A stretch of 64,000 nt of DNA. It comes from Pseudopyrenochaeta lycopersici. Taxonomy: Eukaryota > Ascomycota > Dothideomycetes > Pleosporales > Pseudopyrenochaetaceae. The notes under the pieces are model-generated. The model ran no database searches and was not told the origin of the DNA. It was given only the letters and a program-made list of their open reading frames with translations. This document shows positions 38,301-49,329 of the stretch, piece by piece. A program made the translations under genes and the position numbers. Every line of letters begins with the position of its first letter. Within the stretch, counting starts at the first letter, position 1. Location: assembly GCA_003313425.1 (NCBI GenBank), contig NHZP01000007.1:1302001-1366000 (forward strand). The letters are read 5' to 3'.

Positions 38301-38703
38301 TACTATTTATTCACAGCGATCACAATACCATTAGATTTCGGTGAAAACCGAGGGACGCGCACACGATACGCGTACAAGAACGAAGAGAGCAGAGTATGAA
38401 GCTAAGTAATTTTCCAATGTATTGGAGCGGGTTTAGGCGCATATGCATATGATGTGGCTATGGAGACTAAAGGAAAGAGAGAAAAAGGACATGTGGCTAT
38501 GACAGTGTCACGCAGATGCTTTCCAAGAAAAAAACGCCGGCACATGCAAAGAATGAATCCATATACTGGAGTCTCCCACGATGCACACAAATCAAAAACA
38601 AATGGAAGCCGGAATCCAACTCTGACCCTTGTTTCTATTCTTGGATTCATTTTTCGATCTACGGTCACAAGAGAGGATTCTCTTTCTGCTTGAGTTTCTT
38701 TCT
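35355..38703. other. Gene-free stretch of 3.3 kb
   Basis: It separates the start of the single-TM protein gene from the 3' end of GLE1. Minus-strand ORFs at 35635-36333 and 37589-38072 overlap one another and give no recognisable protein. Parts near 37.0-38.3 kb are AT-richer. I see no repeat or RNA gene that can be supported. Confidence 0.4.
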
Positions 38704-40392
38704 TCATTCTAGAGAGATGCGCTCCTTCTTCCATACTTCGGGTAGAGAACTGACTGTTCCTACCGCCTCCTTGCAGCGTGCGGGTGCGCGGGCTGGCAGT
38801 TCGATCGTTGCACGGCGGAGCACACCCCTGGCTGGGACACCGTAGAATTGGAGGAATTTTTTGTAATAGTCGCGAATCAGGCCGTTGAGGATGGCAAAAT
38901 GCCCTGGCCAGAGATGTTCAGTAGGTGTGTTGCAAATCGACACAATGGCACGCCAGTACTCAGATACTGGTATTGCCGGCGCCTTTGCGGCAAATGTGCG
39001 GAGAGACATGGCCGCGTAACCAGCTCCTATGCCACGCAAGCGTTGGCTGTACGCATCGGGCGTAAGGTTGGGCATAAATCCCAGTCGTATGCGGCCTTGA
39101 ACTGTATCCATGGTGCCTCGGACCCCAAAAAGCGGCGGGCAAGCACGGTGTAATTTGGCTAGCACAATGTCGGTGAGAGGAACGCCTTTCCACATGTACT
39201 TCTGATCGCCGAGCAAGCTTGCTGCAATTAGGCCGACTTCTTGGATGACACGACCATCATCATGTGTGGCTTCCTTCTCAAATTGCTTTAGCAAGAACTT
39301 CTCAAAACAAATCCAGACATATAGAAGGAAGGCTGGATATGCAGCCTCGGATTCATTTGCCAATTGTGGAATTGGCTGTGAGATGATGTAGGGCCGAATA
39401 TCGATCATGGGACCTTGGGTGTTGATCGCAATGTCAAAGCATTCCTGCCGCAGTCTCTTTATGGCTGCGACACTATCTTTTCGCTCAATGTTGATCTGGC
39501 CGAGCCGGGTGCGAATAGCCCGCCTTGCGTCACCAACAGGGGTCTTAAGAGGCGATGTTGGCTTTTTATGCTCGTCCCAGAAAGCGACGCGGAATTGTTT
39601 CATACGGAGGTGTAATTCCAGATATTTAGCGTGTATTTGATCAGCATTAGTTGTCGATGTTTGCGCACTATTTGAAGGCGTAGGTACAGCTGCTTGTGTG
39701 GCTATAGCAGTGGTCGTGGGTGTAGGCTGGGGTGCTGGTTGTTGTGCAGCTTGTTGTGTACGAGCTGCCTCTGCGGCGGCGGCAGCCTCTGTCGCTTTGC
39801 GATGTGCCTCATCCTTCTCCTTCTGTTTCTCAGCTGCGGCCTCCTGATCCTTTTGGGCCTTGAGTCTCGCCTCGGCCTCGTGTATCCTCTTCTGGTGTTC
39901 TGCAGCTTGCCGGGCAGCCGCCTCTTCGCGTTGCTTTGCTTCCAACTCTCTTTGGTGTGCCTCGGCCTCGGCCCGCGCCTTCTCGTGTCGTAGTCGCTCG
40001 ATTTCTCTCTTTTGAGCCTCTTCTCTTCGGACTTTTGCTTGTTCCTCCTCCAGCAGCAGCCGTTGTATTTCCAATTCGGCGCCTCTCAGCACTCTCTCGT
40101 GTTCTTCAGCAGCCCTGGCGAGCTGCTGCGCATGCAGCTTGGCGCGCTCTGCTGCTGCTTGGTCTAACTTCTCGTTGAAATCTCGATCAGAGATGCTGAG
40201 TCGCAGATTGAACTCGAGCGCCATTTGCCGCGAAGGACTTTCATATGGATCTCGAACAAGCGATTCTCGATGAGGACGACCGGCATTTCGATTTGGCGAT
40301 TGGCGGGATGGGGAGGAGGCGTCCATGAAACTCGAGCCGAATGACGCGGTGGTATGCATACTCGAGGACGACGTGCCCGATCTGGCGGGCAT
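38704..40392 (-). CDS. GLE1: GLE1-type mRNA export factor
   Basis: A single exon of 562 residues. The open frame reaches 40476, but the first ATG is at 40392 (MPARSGTSSSSMHTT), chosen as start. A short Ser-rich N-terminus is followed by a long Glu/Lys/Ala coiled coil (about 55-215), a Pro/Thr-rich hinge and the Gle1 fold (about 265-540), with FLLYVWICFEKFLLKQFEKE, the GVRGTMDTVQGRIRLG segment and IPVSEYWRAIVSICNTP. Gle1 sits on the cytoplasmic face of the nuclear pore, binds inositol hexakisphosphate and activates the DEAD-box ATPase Dbp5 to release exported mRNA. The length is close to that of yeast Gle1 (538). It is divergent to SSD1. Confidence 0.9.
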   Translation of the reverse strand: MPARSGTSSSSMHTTASFGSSFMDASSPSRQSPNRNAGRPHRESLVRDPYESPSRQMALEFNLRLSISDRDFNEKLDQAAAERAKLHAQQLARAAEEHERVLRGAELEIQRLLLEEEQAKVRREEAQKREIERLRHEKARAEAEAHQRELEAKQREEAAARQAAEHQKRIHEAEARLKAQKDQEAAAEKQKEKDEAHRKATEAAAAAEAARTQQAAQQPAPQPTPTTTAIATQAAVPTPSNSAQTSTTNADQIHAKYLELHLRMKQFRVAFWDEHKKPTSPLKTPVGDARRAIRTRLGQINIERKDSVAAIKRLRQECFDIAINTQGPMIDIRPYIISQPIPQLANESEAAYPAFLLYVWICFEKFLLKQFEKEATHDDGRVIQEVGLIAASLLGDQKYMWKGVPLTDIVLAKLHRACPPLFGVRGTMDTVQGRIRLGFMPNLTPDAYSQRLRGIGAGYAAMSLRTFAAKAPAIPVSEYWRAIVSICNTPTEHLWPGHFAILNGLIRDYYKKFLQFYGVPARGVLRRATIELPARAPARCKEAVGTVSSLPEVWKKERISLE

Positions 40393-41477
40393 TCTGGCGC
40401 CAAAGGGGTGGGTTGGGCGAAAGGAACAAGGTCGTTCAATTCGGTGGTTGGTGAGAGCGCGTCTCAAAGAGGCCAAGGACTAACAATTCGCCGATAGCCA
40501 AGTTCTCGAACACGTGACATCGCGCGCCTCAATCCCGGTCACCAACATTCACTTGGCACGGCCCGCGTGTGCGGAGAGCAATCGTAGTCCTAGCCCCTCC
40601 GATTGCGTGTGTCCGAGTGCATCACGGGAATCCGCCGAAGCTTGGATAATCGATCGTGTGTGGATGCAAATCTACACTGACTAATGATGGGGCGTTTGAA
40701 CAAAGACTTGCTTGTCGGCGACACTGGCCTGGACGGCAGTGCCCAGTAGTGTGCTCCACAACACCAATGGTGAGACTCTTTGTTCATAAGGATTTGAGTC
40801 TCGGATGTACAGACACGACATGCGTCAGAGGCTTATGCAGTATGCGAGTTCACCACCATGTGCTCACCCGCAGATCTGGGGCTCTATTTTGGAACTAAAC
40901 ATTGACAGCTGGACTTACCAAGCGGCAGCCGCAGGAAGGCACAGGAGCAGAGGCTCGATGGCCTGGGGCAGCATGCCCAAACGGGTGGCAGAAGGGAACA
41001 ATTGACGTTTGGCAGAGACGGCAAGGACAAGGTTGCCGGCCCCAACGCCACGGATAGCTTTAATCTTGGGACGAGACGGGTATGGCTCGAGCACAGCAGC
41101 AACTCTTGGGCCATAGCTCCCCCAGCTGCTGGCGCTGGAGAGAGCGAGCTCGGTTGTGGTGTGAAACGTGCAAAGCCAAACGCGATGCTTCATGTTACGA
41201 CCACTGCGACGTGGCCCGAGGCTGCTGTTGATGTGCAATGTTTCCATGACCGTGTCTGTATTTATAGCGCCAGGCCCGGCAACGCCTTAGCGGAGCACGC
41301 CTGGCGCTCTCCTTTCTCTTCGACTATTGTCTGGCGCTGGTGCTGGATCTGGCCTGCGGGTGACGTACGTGCGGACAGAGCTCGTTTGCAGACTGAACAG
41401 GCGATCGCTCCCAAAAGGAAAGCTAGCCAAGTCCCGCCATAGCCCTCACCACGACTCCAACCCACTCGCATGCTGAG

Positions 41478-41512
41478 CCCTCCTTCTTCCTGCACTCTAT
41501 CGCTCCCTCCTT
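41478..41512 (+). promoter_or_regulatory. Two CNYUCNYU (Ssd1-element-like) matches in the SSD1 leader
   Basis: CCCTCCTT occurs at 41478-41485 and again at 41505-41512. The pattern CNYUCNYU is described for mRNA leaders bound by yeast Ssd1. Whether this part is transcribed here is not known, and C/T-rich DNA will match by chance fairly often. Confidence 0.3.
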
Positions 41513-41862
41513 CGCCGCACTCTCTCCCGCTGCCTTTTGTTGGCCTTGCCCACAGCAACCCGCACCAGGGAATCCGCGCTCCTTGATCTGGTCCACGCCT
41601 GCCCCTGCTCACCGATCCTTATCACCTTCTGGCCAGACTTGCGTCTGCCGCCGCCAGCTACTTCTGTCAGTCACTTGCAGAGCATCCCGTCCGCCAGCAT
41701 CGATTCTTGACAGCACCGTCTTCCGCTGCGCCCGCTGCCTTGCCAGCACGCCCTCAGCAGTCTAAGTGCGCTCCCCGCTAGCTCCCAAGCATCCCGCCGC
41801 CTGCATCCAACCCCCAGATTCCCCCGCCCAGTACCTCGCTCGACTGCGCTCTGCTTCACTGC

Positions 41863-41907
41863 ATGCCCTTATCCGCCTCGCCTGCCCAGATTAAGGACTT
41901 GTTCTGA
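41863..41907 (+). other. Short upstream ORF in the SSD1 leader
   Basis: ATG at 41863 opens 14 codons and ends in TGA at 41905-41907, 107 bases before the SSD1 ATG. Its presence is certain; use as a regulatory uORF is inferred. Confidence 0.35.
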
Positions 41908-42014
41908 CAGCTTCTAGATATCCCAAATAAACTTCCAGTCAATTCGTGTCCTTAGCGGCCCCAGCTGCTTCGACCGTCACTTCCCCCAACAGTACATAAC
42001 ACCCTACATACACA

Positions 42015-45000
42015 ATGGATCAGCAGCAGGCCCAGCAGGGCCCTCAGGGCCCCATGGGGCCCGCCGGCCGTCGTCTGCACATTGCGCATCGCCGCAGCCC
42101 CTCTGAGCTGACTCCGCTGATGAGTGCGTATTCCTGACTTTGCACCCACACTCCAAGCATTGCTGACACAGCCCGCAGTGGAGCAACTTGCCATCGCACA
42201 GCAGATCGAGGTCCTACAGCAGCAGCAGCAACAGATCGCTGCAACACACCAGCAGTATGTAAACATGGGTATGATCCAGCCGCAACAGCAGCTTGGCAAT
42301 TTCCAAATGCAGGGCCAGATACCCAACGTCTCGCCCCACGTCAACAACTTCCAGTTTCCCCAGCAGATGCAACAGCAGCAGCAGCAGCAGCAGCAGCAAC
42401 AGCACCTTGCTGTACCCATGAACGCTCCTGCCCAGCCCACTGCCCACCGTCGCAACCAGTCCGCCCTCCCCAACGTCGGCATGGGTCCGCCCCCTGCTCC
42501 TTCCTCCGGCGCCTCTGGCTTCGGCGAATTCGGTGCACAACAGGGCACTCAAGGTAGGGAAAATGTCAACCCTCGTGGCCGAGGTGGCGGCAGCGCTGGC
42601 TCAGGACATACCCGACGACACTCTTTGGCCCTTGCCGATGCTAAGAAGGCGGCTGAACAGGCAGAGCAGAAGAGAAAGACTTCTGGCTTCCAGTTCCCCC
42701 TTCCCTCGGCCGGCGGCAGCGCAAATCGTGACGCGAGCCCGAGCGGTAACAGCTCTTCCAATGATACTGCCTCTGCTCGCGGTGGCCGAGGTGGCCACGG
42801 TCGCAGCCAGAGCATGGCTGTCGGTCGTGGTGGAGGAAGTGCAGGCCGAGGTGGGCCTGCTTTCTCGTTCCCTGCAACTAGCGAAGCAACTCCCAGCACC
42901 AACCAGACTGGTCAGTCCGACTTCCAGCGCCGTGGCAGCCAGGGCCACGGCAGGAGTCAGTCACGCAACTTCGAGGGCAACTGGAGACAGCCCCAAAATA
43001 ACACTCCACAACAGCCTACCCAGGACAACCAAGCCCAGAACATGGGCAACTTCAACATGAATCAGACCGCCAATGCCGCTCCTTTCCAGCCCGGACACCG
43101 TACTCGTGGTTCCGTTAACCAGTCCGTTGGCACCCTTGGCAACTTCCAGTATGCTGGCCAACCGCAGATGATGCAGTCTCCCCAGGCACAGCTCCTTCTG
43201 CAACAGCAGATGTTTGGACAGCCACTCAATCCTATGCAAATCGCTCATTTACAGGCCCTGCAGGCCGCACAGATGTCAGGCGGTCTTGGTGTCAGCCAGC
43301 ACAACCCGCAGATGGGCATGCAGCAGAATCAGCAGCAACAGCGCAAGACTTTGTTCACTCCTTACCTTCCCCAGGCGACTTTGCCTGCCCTTCTTGGCGA
43401 CGGCCAGCTCGTCGCAGGCATCCTCCGCGTCAACAAGAAGAACCGAAGCGATGCTTACGTCACTACCACTGATTTGGATGCCGATATCTTCATTTGTGGT
43501 AGCAAGGACAGGAACCGAGCTCTTGAAGGTGACTTGGTTGCTGTCGAACTCCTCGATGTTGATGAGGTGTGGGGTCAGAAGCGCGAGAAAGAAGAGAAGA
43601 AGAAGAGGAAGGATAATGCGGATCCACGCGGCGGTAGCATCGCCGTGAATGATGCCACCACTCAGCCTGAGACTGGCTCCGAGGGCGGTATCCGCCGTCG
43701 CGGCAGTCTTCGCCAGCGACCCACTCAGAAGAAGAATGATGACGTAGAAGTTGAGGGACAGAGCCTGCTTCTCATGGAGGAGGAGGAGATTAATGATGAG
43801 TTGAAGCCTCTGTACGCAGGGCATATTGTTGCTGTCATTGAGCGTGTCGCTGGACAGATGTTCTCCGGGTAAGCAATCATAACCAAATTATATTGTGCGC
43901 ACCACTAACTTGTCCCACAGATCCCTTGGTCTCCTACGCCCCAGCAGCCAAGCCACCAAGGAGAAGCAGGAAGCTGAACGACAGGCTCGCGAAGGCAATT
44001 CGGGTCGGCCACAGCCAGAACGCCAGGACAAGCCAAAGATTGTGTGGTTCAAACCGACCGACAAGCGCGTGCCTTTGATCGCCATTCCCACCGAACAAGC
44101 GCCCCGAGACTTTGTCGAGAAGCATCAAGATTATGCCGACCGCATCTTCGTGGCATGCATCAAGCGATGGCCTATCACCTCGCTACATCCCTTCGGAACA
44201 CTTGTCGAGCAGCTGGGTGTCATGGGTGACCTTAAGGTGGAAACCGATGCACTCCTGCGCGACAACAACTTTGGCCCGGATGACTTCTCCGATGCCGTGA
44301 TCAAGAATGTTGGTTTCGAAGACTGGTCGGTTGCGAACGATGGTGAGGAAGTTCTACAGAGCCGTCGCGACTTCCGAGGCGAGGAGACTTTTACTATCGA
44401 CCCGAACGGAAGTAAAGAGCTCGACGATGCAATCCACTTTAAGTATCTCGATGATGGTCGAGTCGAGATCGGTATCCACGTTGCTGATGTTGCTCACTTC
44501 ATCAAGGCGAACTCCTTGGTTGATCGCGAGGCGAAGAAGCGTGGAACAGCTGTTTATTTGATGAACCGCACTGTCAACATGCTTCCACCGCGACTATCAA
44601 ACGACATTTGCTGTCTCAACCCGGGAGAAGAGCGCTACACTGTTAGTGTTGTCTTCAAAGTGGACCCCACAACCGGCCGCGTCTTCGACGATGAGACATG
44701 GGTCGGCAAGGCTGTGATCAAGAGCTCTGGCAAGCTGACGTACGATGAAGTCGATACTGTTATCAACGGTAGCGATAAGGAAGTCACAGCAGCCCGAGCA
44801 AAGGACATCAAGACACTCCACCACATTACACAGAAGTTCCGTCAGGCACGTTTCGGTGGACGTGCCACTGATGTCCCATCCCTTCGACTCATGTATCAAC
44901 TTGATGATGAGAATGTTCCCGTCGAGCAGAACATTTTCGACTCATCGCCAGCACATGAGTGTATCGAAGAGCTCAGCCATCTCGCTAATGCCTTTGTCGC

Positions 45001-46268
45001 GAAGAAACTTGCCGTTGGACTGCCAGAGAAGGCGTTCTTGCGTCGCCAGCCGTCTCCCAACCCCCGCCGTTTGACAACTATTGCTGAGCGCATGGGTGCT
45101 ATCGGCTATGATATCAATACCGAGAGCAGTGGAACTCTGCAGAACAGCCTCTTCGAAGTTGAAGATGAGGACATTCGAAAGGGCATGGAGACATTGGTCA
45201 TCAAGTCGATGCCGCGTGCGAAGTACTTCGTTGCTGGCAAGTTGCCTGAGGACCAGTATCCACATTATGCTCTGAACCTTCCGCTCTACACTCACTTCAC
45301 CAACCCGTCTCGACGATATGCCGACATTGTCGTGCATCGACAGTTGGAGGCAGTCTTGTCCAACGGCGCTATTGAATTTACCGAAGATATCGAAGTTTTG
45401 GGAAAGACTGCAGAGATGTGTAATACCAAGAAAGACTCCGCGCATGCCGCACAGGAGCAGAGTGTACATATCGAAGCGTGCCGCAAGATGGACAAGGTGA
45501 GGCAAGAGATTGGCGGTGAGTTGATCGCAGAAGGAATTGTCCTTTGCGTTTACGAATCTGCTTTCGATGTCCTCATCCCTGAGTGGGGTTTCGAGAAGCG
45601 GGTCCACTGCGACCAGCTTCCCCTCAAGAAGGCTGAGTTCGATAAAAACAAGCGCCTCCTCGAGCTTTACTGGGAGAAGGGCGTTCCATCAGCTGCTTAC
45701 GTTCCCGAAGACGAGAGACCGAAGCATGGCTCATTCCGTTCTGCCAATGCTGCGGCTGCGGCTCGTGACGCTGAAGCAGCTAAGCAGCGTGCGAAGGAAC
45801 AGGAGGAGGCCCAGCGGAGGCAGATGGATACTGGAACGATTTCGACCAACGAAGTTGATGCATTGTTCGATGACGATGACGACTCCGAAGACCTAAACTC
45901 CAATATGGCAGGTGTATCTCTGAACCCTGACCGACCGACCCAGAGTATGCCTCCATCGCCTACCCGTGGCGAGCGTCGTGGAGCACCCCACCGCGTCAAC
46001 TCTGACTCGAAGCTTACCCAGAGCGCTGGTGAAGCAACAGGAGCCAAACTGACGAACAAAGAGAAGTACCTTAGCTGGTTCTCTCTTCGCGAGGAGAATG
46101 GCGATTACATCCAAGATGTGCGGGAGATGACGCGCGTACCAGTCATCCTTAAGACGGATCTAACGAAGAGTCCTCCGTAAGTTTCTCTCGAACTCTCAAT
46201 ATCTGACGAAAACTAATATTTGCTCCAGTTGCCTCACCATTCGATCGCTCAACCCTTATGCTCTTTAG
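42015..46268 (+). CDS. SSD1: SSD1/GUL-1 RNB-family RNA-binding translational regulator
   Basis: Exons 42015-42123, 42179-43868, 43921-46176 and 46229-46268 give 1364 residues. Exon 1 encodes GRRLHIAHRRSPSELTPLM, which continues into MEQLAIAQQIEVLQ, the conserved start of Ssd1 proteins. A Gln-rich and RGG/RGRG-rich disordered region follows (to about 400), with RRHS and RSQS sites that could be LATS/NDR-kinase (Cbk1/COT-1) targets. Then come cold-shock domains (LPALLGDGQLVAGILRV), the RNB domain (about 745-1080) and a short last exon ending CLTIRSLNPYAL. At the RNB active site, D760, D768 and D769 are kept but the fourth acidic position is Glu 766, in line with Ssd1 being a nuclease-dead RNA binder. 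Yeast Ssd1 represses cell-wall mRNAs and is controlled by Cbk1; Neurospora GUL-1 acts similarly. Confidence 0.94.
42370..42402 (+). repeat. CAG/CAA repeat coding 11 Gln in SSD1
   Basis: CAA, eight CAG, CAA and CAG encode an uninterrupted run of 11 glutamines in the disordered N-terminus of SSD1. The pure CAG part is likely to vary in length between strains. Confidence 0.8.
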
Positions 46269-46770
46269 AAGGTCTCCGCTGTAGAGTGAGCTTTGAGCGA
46301 TTTACGAAGACGACGTGTGTATGGTACTTGAGCAGCATTGCGACTGATGTCGAATTGGCACAAAAATTGCATGGCGTGGATATATATTAGCCCGGCCTGG
46401 CTGATGGAGGGAGAAGGAAATGGATGGCCCATGTGTATTGTTCATGTGCATGCGGTGACCGTACGGTAACCGCGATATCTTGCAACAGCTCTTAATCACT
46501 GGAAACAGTCCGTAGTACATTAATGTGTTGTAGATTGCGATTGCGAGAGCGCGTTTAGATAGGCGAAAAAAATGTTCTTATTTCACGGAACATTGTACCA
46601 ACTGCTTGTGTATATGGTCTTGGCCGCGGCTGGAGCATTGTATGTCCACCACTTCCGGATCCACAAATCTCGTTTACACCCGTGTATGAGTGTCTGTCAT
46701 GACCGGCCCGGATGATATTGGTACTGTGAGATTGGCTGCAAATACGTAAAACAAGTCAAAAGCTCTTCAC

Positions 46771-46841
46771 GTTCCGGCGATTGTTTACCCGCTTGGTTCG
46801 AGGAGGTGTATGACCTGCCAGCATCCGCGCCGCACCTTGAC
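46771..46841 (+). repeat. 70-bp direct repeat, copy 1
   Basis: Starts GTTCCGGCGATTGTTTACCC and runs to about GCACCTTGACC. It matches 47097-47165 in the same orientation with a handful of differences. Confidence 0.7.
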
Positions 46842-47096
46842 CCTTTCGGAACCTCCACCGATGAACGGGATGATGGGCGGGTGAGTGGCCTATCTGAATA
46901 CGAAGTGAACCACTTCACCTAATACCGCCTGTATGAGCAGAAAATGTTGACTTGAAGGGTTTTGCAAATTAGTTCGCGACGCTGTCAAAAGCTTTTTGCC
47001 TTTCAAGTGACACTTCGCACACCAGTCAGAAAGTCACTAATAGATTTCGATTGGCTATATAAGTGTAAAACATGCCAGACTACCTCCTGTTTAGTG

Positions 47097-47165
47097 GTTC
47101 CGGCGAGTGTTTACCCGCTTGGTCGAGGAGGCAGTGACCTGCCGGCATCCGCGCCGCACGTTGAT
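47097..47165 (+). repeat. 70-bp direct repeat, copy 2
   Basis: Starts GTTCCGGCGAGTGTTTACCC and ends near GCACGTTGATG. It lies about 326 bases after copy 1. Unique sequence in between shows that it is not a tandem array. Confidence 0.7.
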
Positions 47166-48006
47166 GCTCTCTGAATCTCTCCTAGCAGATCTGCGACTCG
47201 CTGAATTTACTATCCCTGTTTATCCTTGCGACAGGATTCTGTACCTGCAGGTGTTTCTTAAGGCGATTTACAGGCCTGAGGCATGGGCCGAAATAGCAGT
47301 GGTTCTGAATTGAGCTTGGCGACGTGGTCGTGTTTTGGATGCCTCAGCCATCTTCGGTTCTGGCACTCGTTGCCTCTCACCCAGCCTCTAGTTTTCTCGG
47401 CACAGCTGCACAAGCGCTCCCATTTTATTTTTGCTCCAAATGGTGCATGTCTACGAATAACTTGCGCAAGTGTCGAAGGCTTGGTGTTGAAACGTTTCAA
47501 CAAGTCATCATCACCACCGGAAACGGTCCGCATCAACGACATGAGAAGCGCTTTGCTTCAAGCCTCTACTCATGAGCCACGCAACGCGTCCGTACGGATC
47601 GCCCATGTACCGCCATTAACGGCCATGCGCTATCGCGTGGACCTAGAATCTCATGGGCGGCTTCGTAGTCTCCGTGCAGCAAGGTGTGTGATGTTGGCAC
47701 TTGTACGGTTTCAGCATGACCATCTCGCGTCGCAGATACCCCAACCTGTTACATCACACGCTCCCAACACCAGCCCCATCTCAACGTCCCGGACTTGGTC
47801 AGCGGTTGCTACACTACTCCTGGGCAGTTCCTGGATGATCAATGGGTCGATGAGCCAAGCCGTAAAGCTTGAATGGCCACGGATCCGGTAATGGAACCAG
47901 TGCGTGGGCGGGATCAATGAGTCCGCCCCTTCTGCCACAAGCTCTGCATCCGTCCCCCGAATTTGCTATGGCGTCTCAGATGCGGCCCAGGAGTCGCAGT
48001 ACCCTC

Positions 48007-48012
48007 TATAAG
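48007..48012 (+). promoter_or_regulatory. TATA-like box of the Rds1-type gene
   Basis: TATAAG about 255 bases before the ATG at 48265, followed by a CT-rich leader. Position is compatible with a strongly expressed fungal gene with a leader of about 220 bases. Confidence 0.4.
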
Positions 48013-48264
48013 GTCCATTGGCTGCCCACCTCTGTTTCCATCGACGGTTTCTGTTGCATCATCACCGAGCAGAGAGTCTCTTCTACCTTCTTCTGTACCT
48101 AATAATCAACCACATTCCTTACGGTTTACTTCTTCACATTGTCCCTGGTTGGACCCTACGAGAAATTTCTAATAATCGAATTCAAAGCGAGTCTTTGCTG
48201 GAGGTCCATCTTTAACGAATTTTCTCCCATCAACAGAAGAACCCAAACACCTTAATTCATCAAT

Positions 48265-49329
48265 ATGCCGAGCGTATCAACACTTCTCAAGGGCCTCATG
48301 GTCCTGGCACCCCTCGCGGCCGCCATCCCCGCCAACTACGCCCGCCAGGAGTCGAGCTCATCATCGTCTGCCGCCGCTACCATCACCGAGTCGGCCGTCT
48401 CTGGCACCGCAGCAGCACCAGCCGCAGCCGCAGCAACATTGAGCGATGTCGACATCCTCAACTTGTGAGTTGACTCCCAAATATGAGCTCATTCATCAGA
48501 ATCTAACAATGCTAGTGCCCTGACTGCTGAGCATCTCGAGTCGGAATACTACAAGCAGGGCTTCGCGAAGTTCTCTATGCAGGACTTCATGGCTCTCGGT
48601 CTGACCGAGGGTCAGGTCAAGTCTCTGATGGGTGTTGGCCAGACTGAGGCCACTCACGTTACGACTCTCATGTCCGCCATCACCGGCGCTGGTGCGAAGC
48701 CCGTCGAGGCCTGCACCTACAACTTCGATGCTGCGCTCGCCAGCCCCGACGCCATGGTCAAGACCGCGCGTGTTCTCGAGGCTGTCGGTGTCTCTGCCTA
48801 CCTTGGAGCCGCACCCCTTGTCAACTCCTCAGACGTTCTTGCTGCCGCTGGCTCCATTGTCACTGTCGAAGCCCGCCACCAGGCTTTCATCCGTATGGCA
48901 TCCGGCGCTGAGCCCGTCCCTGCCGCTTTCGACACCGCCCTTGGACCCCGAGCTGTTTTCACCCTCGCTGCTCAATTCATTCAATCCTGCCCCGAGGGAT
49001 CCAACCTCAACATCCAGGCTTTCCCCGCCATCGCACTCCAGAACCCAGAGCAGGCGACCGTTGGTCAGGCCCTCAAGTTGGCTGATCCCGCTCAGCCAGC
49101 TGGCGCCTCATTCTGTGCCTTTGTTGCTCCGTAAGTCGTCATACAGTCACAGTACAGAAACATTTTACTAACAAAATACAGTGGTGGCAATCAATTCTCT
49201 CCTATCACCGATGGCAACTGCCAGGTTCCCCAGGGTCTCCAGGGTGAGGTCTACATGATGATCACCAAGACTCAGTCTGTCTCCGACAGCGAGGTGCTTG
49301 CCGGCCCCTCCGTCATTCAGCCCTCATAG
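48265..49329 (+). CDS. RDS1: Rds1-type secreted ferritin-like stress protein
   Basis: Exons 48265-48464, 48516-49130 and 49182-49329 give 320 residues. A signal peptide (LMVLAPLAAAIPA) is followed by a Ser/Ala-rich stretch and the ferritin-like domain, which begins at the restored LNFALTAEHLESEYY, with the helix-1 Glu residues of EHLE, then HVTTLMSAITGAGAKPVEACTYNF and EARHQAFIR, which holds the second Glu/His set. The tail from about 275 (FSPITDGNCQVPQG) is a small beta-type extension. Fission yeast rds1 is induced by ammonium or glucose loss, and the family is often among the most abundant secreted or wall proteins of fungi. Codon use is strongly C-ending, which suggests high expression. 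Metal binding is inferred from the fold, not shown. Confidence 0.9.

Larger units (their letters stand above)
40393..42014. promoter_or_regulatory. Divergent GLE1-SSD1 promoter region with a long pyrimidine-rich SSD1 leader
   Basis: About 1.6 kb without a supported gene. From about 41,450 to the SSD1 ATG the plus strand is strongly C/T-rich, as is common in long leaders of fungal regulatory genes. A short uORF and two CNYUCNYU matches lie inside this part. Confidence 0.5.
46269..48264. other. Intergenic, 2 kb, holding a ~70-bp direct repeat
   Basis: No gene is supported. The plus-strand ORF at 47283-47891 begins with ATG but lacks any motif and overlaps minus ORFs. The stretch holds two copies of a 70-bp element and, at its end, the promoter of the ferritin-like gene. 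Confidence 0.4.

Noticed and set aside
40393..40476. Upstream extension of the GLE1 frame
   Set aside because: It begins at TTG; the first ATG is at 40392.
41952..42548. Minus ORF of 198 residues rich in Cys
   Set aside because: It is the antisense reading of the CAG/CAA repeats and first exons of SSD1; the cysteine runs come from the complement of CAG.
47283..47891. Plus ORF of 202 residues with an ATG
   Set aside because: No conserved motif, mixed composition and an overlapping minus ORF. It could be real but cannot be supported.
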